Program-made: the position numbers and the translations under genes | The notes under the pieces: generated by a model | Told to the model about the DNA's origin: nothing | Database searches by the model: none | What the model saw: the letters and a program-made list of their open reading frames with translations, nothing else | DNA from: an uncultured Spartobacteria bacterium | GTDB taxonomy: Bacteria > Verrucomicrobiota > Verrucomicrobiia > Chthoniobacterales > UBA6821 | Assembly: GCA_903858595.1 (NCBI GenBank) | Contig: CAIOJL010000182.1 | Location: 1 to 41,867, forward strand | DNA: 41,867 nucleotides | Direction of reading: 5' to 3' | Shown: positions 18,051 to 26,352 of the stretch, one piece after another | How the letters are laid out: each line of letters begins with the position of its first letter | How positions within the stretch are numbered: the stretch's first letter is position 1

Positions 18051-18689
18051 ATGCCAGTTGCCCCCTCATCTTGCTGTGAGTTGCTGGCCCAGTGTCTGGA
18101 ATCGGATCGGTTTCTGATCGGCCAGATTCTTCTGCGCTCCGACTACACATTGCGTCACGTCGAGGACGCTGATGGTGAAGACCTTGATTTCTTTAACTCA
18201 GCCACTGATGCCAGGCTTATTGCTCGTTATGATGCCCAAGAAGAGTTCCGCCCCCTGAAAACGGCACCGAACCTGAGGCGTGGCTGGCTCCTCAAGCTTG
18301 GCTCACTCGAGGAGATGGAACGTGCGATCGAATATTTTTATCCTGCAGCTCTTGGGCTCTGGCTTTCTTTCCTCAACGGGTCCCTTCAGCCTACGAGCCT
18401 TCGTCAGACCTTGGACCGCCAGACGGGAATGTACCGGATCACGCAATTATTGAAGCCCGATCAAGCCCAGGAGCTTGTGGCGAAGTGCTGCACCTCCGAC
18501 GGAGGATGCCTACGTACCATTCTGTGGGATCTGGCTCCCAGTGAACCGCTCTCAGGCTTTCCTGCCGAGAAGCTCTCCCTCGACATACTTCCCACTAACC
18601 GAATTCCGCTGATCTGCCGCGAACTCTGTAATCTGGTGGTCGCGGCCGCACGTCCGATTGCCAAGGGTAACCTTCCCAAGAAGGACTGA
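18051..18689 (+). CDS. DR2241-like protein with a putative 4Fe-4S cysteine cluster
   Basis: A 212-residue soluble protein. The N-terminal half (about 20-110) looks like the alpha/beta domain of DR2241-type proteins (FLIGQILLRSDYTLRHVED, GWLLKLGSLEEMERAIEYFYPAALGLWLSF). The C-terminal half has KCCTSDGGCLRTILWDL (Cys146, 147, 153) and IPLICRELCNLVVAAAR (Cys189, 193). That spacing fits the Fer4_23/DR2241 4Fe-4S domain, recalled from family knowledge and not from a search. In other genomes such domains are found fused or near CbiX-like chelatases; here none is present. It lies 40 bp after atpC and 57 bp before an amidohydrolase. Function is unknown. Confidence 0.65.
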   Translation: MPVAPSSCCELLAQCLESDRFLIGQILLRSDYTLRHVEDADGEDLDFFNSATDARLIARYDAQEEFRPLKTAPNLRRGWLLKLGSLEEMERAIEYFYPAALGLWLSFLNGSLQPTSLRQTLDRQTGMYRITQLLKPDQAQELVAKCCTSDGGCLRTILWDLAPSEPLSGFPAEKLSLDILPTNRIPLICRELCNLVVAAARPIAKGNLPKKD

Positions 18690-18746
18690 GGAGAGAGGTT
18701 TAAGGACAAAGAAACCAAGAACGAAAGGATTAGTCTCTAACACGCC

Positions 18747-19988
18747 ATGCCTGCCTCAGAAGCAATAAGGCTCTACAGGGCAACAAGCGTGCTTCCGATA
18801 AGTTCGCCTTATATCTCCGATGGAGGGCTTGCTGTGAGGGGTGATAAGATCCTTGGTGTGGGTACCTGGAAGGAGCTGGTTCAGGAGTATCCCGGCGCCT
18901 CGCAGGAAGATCTCGGGGAGGCAATCCTAATGCCCGGGCTGATCAACGCCCATTGCCATCTCGACTACTCGATGATGCGGAGCGCCCTTTTTGGAGGCGG
19001 CTCGTTTGCCGAGTGGATCCAGCGTCTCAATGCTATGCGTCGCTCGCTGGACCAGAGGGATTACTTGGATGCAATAGCAGCGGGATTGAATGAGCTCCAC
19101 CTGTGGGGATGTACTACGGTCCTGAATATCGAGTCCTTTCCGGAGTTGCTGCCCTTTCTTACCGAATCCCCGATCAGGGTTTGGTGGTTCCTCGAAGTGA
19201 TGGATGTGAGGAGTCGTCTCCAATCAGCAGAGGCCTTGGCAGGGGCAATCTATTTTCTTGAGAAGGCGGGTGAGGGGTTAGGAGTGTTCGGAATCTCCCC
19301 CCACGCCCCCTATACCGTCTCCCGCGAGCTCTACAAACTCTCATCGACCTATGCTCTCAAATATCAGCTTCCACTCTGCACACACCTGGCCGAGTCCGAG
19401 GAAGAAATGAGCATGTTTGCGAAGGGTGAGGGGCTTCTCTACGAATTTTTATGCTCCATTGGGCGTCCGATGGAGGATTGTGAGGGCATAACCCCTATTC
19501 AAGCAGTATTGGGGAGAGAGCTTGTTCCTGAGGGATCGATCCTTGTTCACATGAATCAGCTCGATAGTAACGACCGGGAGTTGCTGAAACGTACGGCAGG
19601 ACACTATCCTGTAGTACATTGCCCCAGAACCCATGCATTTTTCGAACGACCTCCCTTTGATCTGAATTTCTTCCGAGAAAGCGGGATTCCTCTTCTCTTG
19701 GGAACTGACAGTCTTGCTAGTAATCAGGATCTCAACATGTTTGCCGAAATGAGGGCTCTGTCCGAATCTTTTCCTATGCTTGATCCTGGCGAAATTCTTC
19801 GCATGGTGACGACATCCCCCGCTGCCGCGATCGGTCGCGCTGGAATGCTGGGGGAGCTTTCCTCGGGAGCTCTTGCGGATTTCATTGCTATTCCCGATCC
19901 GGCACCGAATGCCGGGTTAAAAGGAGTCACGGAACGGGTGCTCGCCAACCGGACTCCTCCGGCTGTATGGATCTCGGGTCGATCATGA
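18747..19988 (+). CDS. Metal-dependent amidohydrolase/deaminase (TrzA/SsnA-type superfamily)
   Basis: A 413-residue protein of the amidohydrolase superfamily. Metal ligands are visible: NAHCHLDYS (His69, His71), CTHLAESEEEM, a His in the ISPHAPYTVS segment, and GTDSLASNQDLNMFAEM with the catalytic Asp. ILVHMNQLDSNDRE and YPVVHCPRTHAFF fit the chlorohydrolase/nucleoside-deaminase branch (S-adenosylhomocysteine or aminodeoxyfutalosine deaminases, atrazine chlorohydrolase relatives). The exact substrate cannot be read from the sequence; no other menaquinone (mqn) gene lies here to support MqnX. Its TGA overlaps the next gene's ATG (ATGA), so the two are translationally coupled. Confidence 0.82.
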   Translation: MPASEAIRLYRATSVLPISSPYISDGGLAVRGDKILGVGTWKELVQEYPGASQEDLGEAILMPGLINAHCHLDYSMMRSALFGGGSFAEWIQRLNAMRRSLDQRDYLDAIAAGLNELHLWGCTTVLNIESFPELLPFLTESPIRVWWFLEVMDVRSRLQSAEALAGAIYFLEKAGEGLGVFGISPHAPYTVSRELYKLSSTYALKYQLPLCTHLAESEEEMSMFAKGEGLLYEFLCSIGRPMEDCEGITPIQAVLGRELVPEGSILVHMNQLDSNDRELLKRTAGHYPVVHCPRTHAFFERPPFDLNFFRESGIPLLLGTDSLASNQDLNMFAEMRALSESFPMLDPGEILRMVTTSPAAAIGRAGMLGELSSGALADFIAIPDPAPNAGLKGVTERVLANRTPPAVWISGRS

Positions 19989-21934
19989 GTGCACTGCGAT
20001 CGTTTCTTGTTTGGATATCTTCCAGGTCTTGGTTTTCAAGTCTTCTCCTCGGACTTGTGCTTCTTACGGTGGCTGTCACCTATGCTCAGGTCCTGAGCTT
20101 CCATTTCCTGCCGTTCTGGGACGACGACACCAATATCCATCGGAATCCCCTCTATGCGCCGCTTTCGTGGGGAAGCGTGGCTACCTTTTGGAAGGCTCCC
20201 TTCCAGCAACTCTATATCCCCGTGACATATTCCGTTTGGGCGGGTCTTGTCGCCCTCTCACGTATCATGGCCGGGACAAGCATCAGTTTCGGGCCGATCA
20301 ATGCCGCGCTTTTTCACGGAACGAATCTTATTATTCACCTCCTTTCCGTAGGTATGGTTTTTCTCATTGTTCGTAGAATGCTGGGTGCGCGCTGTTCTAC
20401 TGATTCGATTACTTCGCAACGCGTTCTGCTGGCATCCACATCTGGGGCCCTGGCTTTCGGTCTTCACCCGGTCCAGGTCGAGGCGGTCGCCTGGGTCTCG
20501 GGATTGCGAGACCTTCTGGGCGGTGCATTTTCTCTTGCAGCCCTTGCTCTTTTCCTTTCATGGCTCGATCACTCCGGAAGGAATCCCCGACAGCTCTTCC
20601 GATACATTGCCGCCACCCTTCTTCTACTCTTGGCCTTCGGGTCCAAGCCGGGGAGCGTCGTTACGCCAGCTCTGGCCCTTCTTTGCGGCTTCTGGCTTTT
20701 ACGGGTCAGGGGACGTTTGCTCAAGCCCCTTCTCTGGCTGATTCCTTGGTTCATCGTAGCTGTTCTGGAGGTAATGATGACGTCCAAGGCACAGCCGGCT
20801 GCGGAACTTGCTCGTTCACTGGTGCCTCTCTGGGCGAGGCCTCTGGTGGCCGGTGACGCGATCTCCTTTTACATCTGGAAACTTCTCTGGCCTGCGGATC
20901 CCTGGGGACTCTGTGCTGATTATGGGCGTTCCCCAAACTCTCTTTTGTCGGCTGGTATTCTGTACTGGAGTTGGCTGATTCCAATCCTCCTCGCTTGCCT
21001 GCTGGCATTCTTCAAAAAACTCCGTCCTTATATGCTCCCGGCCACGCTTATGGTCATCGGAACGCTTCCGACGCTGGGTCTTATCCCTTTTAACTTCCAG
21101 GTTGTATCAACGGTTAGCGACCGATATCTCTATCTGGGCCTGCTGGGGCCGGCACTGGCCTTTGCCATGCTGATCAGCGATGCGCGTCTTCGGATTGCCA
21201 TTCTTCTGGCGGCTGTTTTTCTTTCCTTTTGGACAGTCTTGACGCTGCTTCAGATACCGCAATGGGAGGCCGGCGAGTTTTTCTTTCCTGCGACGTTGGC
21301 CCGCAATCCCACCAGCTGGAAGTCCCGCCATAACTATGCCTGCACACTAGATGCCCAGGGGAAACTTCCCGAGGCTCTGAAGGAATTCGTGGAGGCGATC
21401 CATCTGCGTCCCTCGAATGCCGAGGCCTACAACGATGTGGCCCTCACCCTCTTGAAGATGGGACGCCGTCAGGAAGCAATCCAGGAGTTCCAGCAGTCCC
21501 TCCAGGTGAGGGCGACAACTGGGGCCTCGCGGAATCTTGCGGCAGCCCTGCTGATGAACGGCGAACCGGCAAAGGCAGCTCAAGTTTACCGACTTGCGAT
21601 GCAGATCGACCCGGGTGACCTGCAGGACCAGCGCTCGCTGGCCTGGTTGCTTGCAACGCACCCCGATGGCACGGTCCGCAACGGCCAGGAAGCTGTGGCC
21701 CTTTCCAAACAGATCGTGGAAGCAACGAACGCGCAGGTTCCACTCTTCCTTCTCACGTATGCCGCGGCCTTAGCCGAATGCGGAACTTTTGATGAAGCCT
21801 CCCGGGTTGCCACAATGGCGGCATCCGCCTATGAGCATTCCGGTGATAACTCGATGGCACAGATGATTCAGACAAGAGTGCTTCCTGCACTAGGTGCTCA
21901 TCAGCCGATCAGGGATAATCCTGCACCGAGGTAA
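19985..21934 (+). CDS. Polytopic GT-C-like membrane protein with C-terminal TPR repeats (TMTC-like)
   Basis: A 649-residue protein. The N-terminal two thirds has about ten or more transmembrane segments, the first at about residues 16-36. An acidic WDDDTNIHRNPL loop follows directly, where GT-C glycosyltransferases carry their catalytic Asp residues. The last third is soluble with about three TPR motifs (NYACTLDAQGKLPEALKEF, AYNDVALTLLKMGRRQEAI, NLAAALLMNGEPAKAAQVY). This matches the TMTC/DUF1736-type architecture of proteins thought to add mannose or other sugars from a lipid carrier. Start ATG 19985 forms an ATGA overlap with the upstream gene, preferred over the track's 19967. Substrate is unknown. 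Confidence 0.75.
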   Translation: MSALRSFLVWISSRSWFSSLLLGLVLLTVAVTYAQVLSFHFLPFWDDDTNIHRNPLYAPLSWGSVATFWKAPFQQLYIPVTYSVWAGLVALSRIMAGTSISFGPINAALFHGTNLIIHLLSVGMVFLIVRRMLGARCSTDSITSQRVLLASTSGALAFGLHPVQVEAVAWVSGLRDLLGGAFSLAALALFLSWLDHSGRNPRQLFRYIAATLLLLLAFGSKPGSVVTPALALLCGFWLLRVRGRLLKPLLWLIPWFIVAVLEVMMTSKAQPAAELARSLVPLWARPLVAGDAISFYIWKLLWPADPWGLCADYGRSPNSLLSAGILYWSWLIPILLACLLAFFKKLRPYMLPATLMVIGTLPTLGLIPFNFQVVSTVSDRYLYLGLLGPALAFAMLISDARLRIAILLAAVFLSFWTVLTLLQIPQWEAGEFFFPATLARNPTSWKSRHNYACTLDAQGKLPEALKEFVEAIHLRPSNAEAYNDVALTLLKMGRRQEAIQEFQQSLQVRATTGASRNLAAALLMNGEPAKAAQVYRLAMQIDPGDLQDQRSLAWLLATHPDGTVRNGQEAVALSKQIVEATNAQVPLFLLTYAAALAECGTFDEASRVATMAASAYEHSGDNSMAQMIQTRVLPALGAHQPIRDNPAPR

Positions 21935-21987
21935 TCGGAACAGGATCTTCTTGATCTCCGAGCCTGCAGGGTTAACTCTCCGCGACC

Positions 21988-22731
21988 ATGACTGCACGCT
22001 CACGCTCCAACAATAGGGCTTCCGACAAACTCAGGGAAGTCACCTTTCAGACCGACATCGCGCCCCAAGCTTCCGGCTCCGTGCTGATTTCCTTCGGGCG
22101 CACTCAGGTTCTGTGCGCCGCCAGCATTGAGGAGGGCGTGCCTCGTTGGATGAAAGATCAGGGTGTCACAGGCGGTTGGCTAACCGCTGAGTACTCGATG
22201 CTTCCTTATTCCACCGCACCTAGAAAGCAGCGCGATAGCTCCCGCGGTAAGATCGACGGAAGGTCCACGGAGATCCAGAGACTCATTGGCAGATCCCTTC
22301 GCGCTGGAATAGACCTTGAGGGCCTGGGTTCCAGAACTCTCTGGGTCGATTGCGATGTCCTTCAAGCCGATGGAGGGACACGTACGGCATCCATCACCGG
22401 TGCTAGCGTCGCCATTGCTCTTGCCTGCAACAAATTGGTCAGGGAGGGAAAACTCGCCAAGAGCCCCGTGTCGCGACAGATCGCTGCCGTGAGTGTTGGC
22501 GTTGTCGGTTCCGAGGTTCTTCTGGATCTGGATTATCCCGAGGATAGGGATGCCGAAGTCGATCTGAATCTCGTGATGACAGGAGATCTGGAGTTTATTG
22601 AGTTGCAGGCCTCGGGTGAGGAGAATGTCTTCGGTGATGCCCAGTTGGCCACCATGCTGGATTATGGACGCCGAGGGATCTCCGAGTTGGTCGTCCGGCA
22701 GGAAGAAATTCTCGCGGCGACGCTTTCCTAA
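21988..22731 (+). CDS. rph: Ribonuclease PH
   Basis: A 247-residue phosphorolytic 3'-5' exoribonuclease that trims tRNA 3' ends. Conserved blocks include SGSVLISFGRTQVLCAASIEEGVPRW, GWLTAEYSMLPYST, GKIDGRSTEIQRLIGRSLRAG, WVDCDVLQADGGTRTASITGA and LLDLDYPEDRDAEVDLNLVMT, all characteristic of Rph rather than PNPase. The length is normal. It starts 53 bp after the TPR protein and precedes rpmB by 74 bp. Confidence 0.96.
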   Translation: MTARSRSNNRASDKLREVTFQTDIAPQASGSVLISFGRTQVLCAASIEEGVPRWMKDQGVTGGWLTAEYSMLPYSTAPRKQRDSSRGKIDGRSTEIQRLIGRSLRAGIDLEGLGSRTLWVDCDVLQADGGTRTASITGASVAIALACNKLVREGKLAKSPVSRQIAAVSVGVVGSEVLLDLDYPEDRDAEVDLNLVMTGDLEFIELQASGEENVFGDAQLATMLDYGRRGISELVVRQEEILAATLS

Positions 22732-22805
22732 AGCGAAAATCGTCTCAAAAATCCTTGACCCCGAGGATGACAACTGACCATATCAACATCTCAACTAATT
22801 TCATT

Positions 22806-23069
22806 ATGTCCAGAAAGTGCTCCATTACCGGTTCGCGTCCCGTGCGCGGCTCTAAAATTCACCGCAGAGGTCTCGCCAAGAAAAAAGGTGGTATCGGTAT
22901 GCATGTCACTGCTGTGACGGCCCGTTATTTCACACCGAACCTTCGCAACAAGCGGATCTGGGTTCCCGAACTCAAGAAATTTGTGTCGGTCAAGGTCACG
23001 GCCCGTGCCCTGAAAACCATTTCGAAGAATGGTGCTCACGCCACTCTTTCGAAAGCTGGGCTCATCTAA
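22806..23069 (+). CDS. rpmB: 50S ribosomal protein L28
   Basis: An 87-residue ribosomal protein of the large subunit. MSRKCSITGSRPVRGSKIHRRG is the family N-terminus and TARYFTPNLRNKRIWVPE and VKVTARALKTISKNG the core. The track start (22755) adds 17 implausible residues; ATG 22806 is correct by alignment with family N-termini. The leader (ATCTCAACTAATTTCATT) lacks a Shine-Dalgarno sequence. A 67-residue small protein follows 46 bp downstream, in the place where rpmG (L33) often sits. Confidence 0.96.
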   Translation: MSRKCSITGSRPVRGSKIHRRGLAKKKGGIGMHVTAVTARYFTPNLRNKRIWVPELKKFVSVKVTARALKTISKNGAHATLSKAGLI

Positions 23070-23115
23070 CCATTCACCATCAAACAACCCCCAACTAACG
23101 AAAGGACCCAATACC

Positions 23116-23319
23116 ATGTCATTCAGCGCAGTCAGCAAGAAAAGCGGCAAAACCTATTTCCTTCATCAACGCCTCCAGGAGCTTCGTGGTGGTCAGAAAG
23201 TGACTCTTTACTACTTCGGTGGTGAAGCTAAGGAAGGTGCTATCGATGCGCTTCCCGCAGGTTATGAAATCTCCGAGAACGAGCGTACCGGTCTTCCTCT
23301 CCTGAAGAAGAAGAAATAA
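23116..23319 (+). CDS. Small conserved-type protein of unknown function beside rpmB
   Basis: A 67-residue protein: SKKSGKTYFLHQRLQELRGG, KVTLYYFGGEAKEGAIDALP, GYEISENERTGLPLLKKKK. It has no cysteine and no membrane segment, looks like a small beta fold with a basic tail, and resembles short uncharacterised proteins I recall from several phyla (forms such as YYLHSKE...YYF...GYEV...TGLPLLKR). It is not L33, whose sequence is different. The ATG at 23116 is preceded by AAAGGA with good spacing, one of the clearer ribosome binding sites in the window. It follows rpmB and ends at a strong terminator, suggesting a ribosome- or RNA-linked role (inference). Confidence 0.8.
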   Translation: MSFSAVSKKSGKTYFLHQRLQELRGGQKVTLYYFGGEAKEGAIDALPAGYEISENERTGLPLLKKKK

Positions 23320-23347
23320 GCGTTTCCAAAATTTCCTCCCCGAAGAT

Positions 23348-23379
23348 ACGGGCGCCGAAGAAATTCGGCGCCCGTTTTT
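23348..23379 (+). terminator. Strong rho-independent terminator after the rpmB unit
   Basis: A perfect 12-bp stem (ACGGGCGCCGAA with its complement), a GAAA tetraloop and a run of five T at the 3' arm. It lies 28 bp after the small-protein stop and closes the rph/rpmB region. Confidence 0.95.
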
Positions 23380-23438
23380 GTTTTTATCGATGGAGGAGGG
23401 GGTTTGACCCCATTCCCGTAAGTGTTTAAAAAGATAAG

Positions 23439-24302
23439 ATGAGCATAGACAACAATTACGCGCATCCCGATGCCCTCGTCACAACGTCATGGATGGCTGA
23501 CCATCTTAAGGATCCCGGCATCCGAATCATCGAGAGCAACGAGGATATCCTCCTTTATGATGTAGGGCATGTTCCGGGATCCGTGCATATAGATTGGCAG
23601 CGCGATCTACAGGATCACACGATCCGTGATTACATCCAGCCCGAGGCCTTTGCGGCTCTCTGCTCGAGGAATGGGATCACTCCGGAAACAACCTGCATTT
23701 TCTACGGAGACAAATCCAACTGGTGGTCCTGCTACGCTCTCTGGGTCTTCCGCCTTTTCGGTCATGAGAAGGTCAAGATCATGGATGGAGGACGCGACAA
23801 GTGGATCGAAGAGGGCAGACCGCTGACCCGGGAGGTTCCCCATTATGAGATGTCGGCCTATCCAGCGCCCTCGAAGCGTCGTGATGCCGAAATCCGCGCC
23901 TTTTATGACGACGCCCTTGCCCAGAGTCGTGGCAATCTTCCCCTGATCGATGTCCGCTCCCCTGGCGAATTCAAGGGACTGGTGACCCACATGCCGGAAT
24001 ATCCCCAGGAGGGGGTGCTGCGAGGCGGTCATATTCCTGGAGCACATGGCATCCCCTGGAAGCAGTCCGTGAATAACGACGCAACCTTCAAGAGTGCCGA
24101 GGATCTCCGCAAGATCTACCAGACCGATCTGGGTCTCAAGCCCGACGACCAGATCATCGCGTATTGCAGGATTGGCGAACGATCCAGTCATACGTGGTTC
24201 GTGCTGAACTATCTCTTGGGATTTGATAAGGTGCGCAACTATGACGGCTCCTGGACGGAGTGGGGGAACCGTGTCGGTGCGCCAATCGAAAAATCCCTCT
24301 AG
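23439..24302 (+). CDS. Thiosulfate sulfurtransferase (two-domain rhodanese)
   Basis: A 287-residue protein with two rhodanese domains. The inactive N-terminal one carries [11 protein letters not shown] and [16 protein letters not shown]. The active C-terminal one carries [26 protein letters not shown] and the catalytic loop CRIGERSS with Cys243, then [28 protein letters not shown]. It moves sulfane sulfur from thiosulfate to thiophilic acceptors. The active loop resembles CysA/SseA-type enzymes, and Cys-Arg at the loop start favours thiosulfate over 3-mercaptopyruvate (family knowledge). The next gene encodes a SufE-like sulfur acceptor 11 bp downstream, which suggests the two pass sulfur. 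Confidence 0.93.
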   Translation: MSIDNNYAHPDALVTTSWMADHLKDPGIRIIESNEDILLYDVGHVPGSVHIDWQRDLQDHTIRDYIQPEAFAALCSRNGITPETTCIFYGDKSNWWSCYALWVFRLFGHEKVKIMDGGRDKWIEEGRPLTREVPHYEMSAYPAPSKRRDAEIRAFYDDALAQSRGNLPLIDVRSPGEFKGLVTHMPEYPQEGVLRGGHIPGAHGIPWKQSVNNDATFKSAEDLRKIYQTDLGLKPDDQIIAYCRIGERSSHTWFVLNYLLGFDKVRNYDGSWTEWGNRVGAPIEKSL

Positions 24303-24313
24303 AGATCCTCGCG

Positions 24314-24781
24314 ATGTCCTATCCTGCGAAGCTGTCCGCGATCATTGAGCTTTTCTCGGGTCTTCCCGATGCGGAGAAACGCGAAACCTTGATCGCCTAT
24401 GCCGATCAGGCAAAGTCCCAGGAACCGAGGGATGGAGAGACGTTTGATCTTGAGGATGTGCGCAAGGACGAGGAGTGCACCGACACCGTTGCAATCTATC
24501 TCCGGCTGGACGAGCAGGGAGGGGCCCACTTCAGGATATCTCTCGGTCCCCAGGTCCAGACACTGACACGGGCCATGAGTTCAATCCTCTGCAAGGGCCT
24601 TGAGGGAGTTTCCCCGGCGGACATTCTGGAAATTCCTGCAGATTTTGTTCCTAAGATCGTCGGCGCTGAACTTGTCCGTCTGAGAAGTCAGACCGTTTAT
24701 TATCTGCTTACGCGCATTAAAAGCGTCTCCAAGGTCTGGTTGCAGCGCCAACGCAACGCGACTGAAGACAATAACGAGTAA
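24314..24781 (+). CDS. SufE-like sulfur acceptor protein
   Basis: A 155-residue SufE/CsdE-family protein. LPDAEKRETLIAYADQAK, then DEECTDTVAIYLRLDEQG with the likely persulfide Cys55, then LTRAMSSILCKGLEGVSPADILEIPADF and LRSQTVYYLLTRIK are the family blocks. The form resembles the SufE variants of actinobacteria (PECQTP... type) more than E. coli SufE. The track start 24260 overlaps the rhodanese gene; ATG 24314 gives a sensible N-terminus (MSYPAKLSAIIELF). Family members accept sulfur from a cysteine desulfurase, none of which is in the window. The tandem with a rhodanese suggests thiosulfate-derived sulfur may be passed to it (inference). Confidence 0.85.
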   Translation: MSYPAKLSAIIELFSGLPDAEKRETLIAYADQAKSQEPRDGETFDLEDVRKDEECTDTVAIYLRLDEQGGAHFRISLGPQVQTLTRAMSSILCKGLEGVSPADILEIPADFVPKIVGAELVRLRSQTVYYLLTRIKSVSKVWLQRQRNATEDNNE

Positions 24782-24798
24782 TAGCCTTTTCACTGAAG

Positions 24799-25881
24799 GT
24801 GCCTCGCTGCTTTATTTTCAAGCCTGACGGGATCGGAGACTTCTTTCTGGCCTCGGGAGTAGTGCGTCTCATGGCGCGGGAATTTGGTGAGGAGAATCTG
24901 AGCATTGCAGTCCTCCCTGTCCTGGAGTCGGTTGTGATAGGTCAGTTTCCCAAGGCAGAGATTGTGATTCTGCCGATCCGGAAGCAACGGGTCATTCTGA
25001 ATGTTTTTGTTGCCAATTGCCTTCGCTGTTTCCCCTCGTGGATCAAACTCCTAGGGACACGAGTGGATACTGCGATCTCACTGCGTCATATGCGGGACTA
25101 TCTGCAGAGCTTTCTTTTCTACAGTATGCGGGCTGGGAGGAGGTTCATGGCCTCGAACCTTCTTTTGGGAAATGGTCGCAGGGTCCGGCGTTGGACGGAG
25201 AGCTCAATGACTGCCATTTTTTCAACGGAGATCGCGGATTATCCCGAGGCAAGCCCTGGGATTCCGAGCGAGTTAGAAGCACACCGTCTGCTTGTCTCGG
25301 CAGCTCTTAGCCGAAACGTTGATCCCAGTGAGATCTGGCCCGAATTGAAAGCGGTGAATCCTTCCCCGATCGACTCTCTTTATTCGCCCTACTTCGTCTG
25401 TGCACCCTACTCCAGCGACATCTGGAAAAACTTTCCCGAAGATCGCTGGCTCGAGCTCTTTATACTGCTCGATGCTCAAGGAAGAGTGCCCAGACTTCAG
25501 AACCTCGTGCTGACAGGCTCCCCAGATCAACGCCAATCCTTGGAAGCCTTTGGAGCCATGATCCGAAAGGCCCTTCCAGAGACGAGGATCAAGACCACTG
25601 TCCTGATAGCCGATGATCTGCAGGGATTCATCGATCTCTTGGCCGGTGCTGCCTGTATTTTAACCGTCGATACCGCCGCAGCCCATGGCGCTACAGCGCT
25701 TGATTGCCGAACCTTGATTCTGTTTTCAGGCCTTCATCAGGGTATGTTCGCTCCTTGGACCAGAAGCGATCGTCAGCATTGGGTTCTTCCCAAGAAATCC
25801 TCAAGCAATCTGCAATGGCATGACGCCCATTCGACTACTGAGATCATGATAAGCCTTGAGAAAATTCTTTCGGCTCCATGA
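24799..25881 (+). CDS. Glycosyltransferase family 9 (heptosyltransferase-like)
   Basis: A 360-residue GT-B-fold protein. The N-terminus MPRCFIFKPDGIGDFFLASGVVRLM carries the GT9 KPDGIGD motif. The C-terminal domain has the ADP-heptose-binding region ILTVDTAAAHGATALDCRTLILFSG followed by FAPW. GT9 enzymes add heptose to lipopolysaccharide inner core, but many distant members have unknown acceptors, and this one looks divergent. Start is GTG 24799. It lies 17 bp after the SufE-like gene, with no functional link apparent, and is followed by tRNA-Asn. Confidence 0.8.
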   Translation: MPRCFIFKPDGIGDFFLASGVVRLMAREFGEENLSIAVLPVLESVVIGQFPKAEIVILPIRKQRVILNVFVANCLRCFPSWIKLLGTRVDTAISLRHMRDYLQSFLFYSMRAGRRFMASNLLLGNGRRVRRWTESSMTAIFSTEIADYPEASPGIPSELEAHRLLVSAALSRNVDPSEIWPELKAVNPSPIDSLYSPYFVCAPYSSDIWKNFPEDRWLELFILLDAQGRVPRLQNLVLTGSPDQRQSLEAFGAMIRKALPETRIKTTVLIADDLQGFIDLLAGAACILTVDTAAAHGATALDCRTLILFSGLHQGMFAPWTRSDRQHWVLPKKSSSNLQWHDAHSTTEIMISLEKILSAP

Positions 25882-25963
25882 GTGGCGCCCGTTTTGCTCT
25901 CTTTGGAATGTTTTTTTGATTGCAGCGGGGGATGTGTCGGTGTTTGATTTTTTGTTCCATTGA

Positions 25964-26038
25964 TCCAGCGTAGCTCAGTGGTAGAGCGGTCGGCTGTTAA
26001 CCGATTGGTCGTAGGTTCAAATCCTACCGCTGGAGCCA
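25964..26038 (+). tRNA. tRNA-Asn (anticodon GTT)
   Basis: A full cloverleaf is visible. The acceptor stem TCCAGCG pairs with CGCTGGA, followed by discriminator G and an encoded CCA. The D arm is GCTCAGTGGTAGAGC, the anticodon loop CTGTTAA has GTT at positions 34-36 with a 5-bp stem GTCGG/CCGAT, and the T arm is GTAGG-TTCAAAT-CCTAC. It is 75 nt with the CCA. rpoZ begins 16 bp after it. Confidence 0.97.
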
Positions 26039-26054
26039 TTTTTACACACTTTCC

Positions 26055-26276
26055 ATGAACACCCACTACATCGAAGAGGCCTCCAAGGTCATTACAAATA
26101 AGCAGCAGCTCGTTAACATGGTAAGCAAGCGTCTGCGCGAGCTCTCCGCCGGAAGCCGCCCCATGATCGAGGTGGACCTTCAGATGGGACTTGCAGACAT
26201 CGCCCTGGCTGAAATTGCAGCTGGTAAGCTCTCCACAGAGTTTACTTCGGATACGGAATCTTTGCAGGCAGCCTAA
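26055..26276 (+). CDS. rpoZ: DNA-directed RNA polymerase subunit omega
   Basis: A 73-residue omega subunit that helps assemble RNA polymerase by holding beta-prime. LVNMVSKRLRELSAGSRPMIEVD and IALAEIAAGKLS correspond to the family's core (a helix with VxKRxRQL and the ALxEIAxGK motif). It is short but complete for the family. ATG 26055 lies 16 bp after tRNA-Asn without a clear Shine-Dalgarno sequence. A stem-loop separates it from smpB. Confidence 0.85.
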   Translation: MNTHYIEEASKVITNKQQLVNMVSKRLRELSAGSRPMIEVDLQMGLADIALAEIAAGKLSTEFTSDTESLQAA

Positions 26277-26288
26277 ATAATCAAGCAC

Positions 26289-26313
26289 TGGCATTCGGTG
26301 TTATCGAATGCCA
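26289..26313 (+). promoter_or_regulatory. Stem-loop between rpoZ and smpB
   Basis: TGGCATTCG and CGAATGCCA form a perfect 9-bp stem around a 7-base loop, 12 bp after the rpoZ stop. There is no T-run after it, so it is probably an RNA processing or stability element or an operator rather than a terminator. Confidence 0.55.
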
Positions 26314-26352
26314 CATGCTGGGCTGTGAAAAAGATGTTTGCCCACTTCACGC

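Noticed and set aside
18747-19988. Firm call as aminodeoxyfutalosine deaminase (MqnX)
   Set aside because: Superfamily motifs fit several deaminases and no other menaquinone gene is nearby.
23116-23319. Ribosomal protein L33 (rpmG) after rpmB
   Set aside because: The sequence has none of the L33 core and a different pattern, so I left it unnamed.
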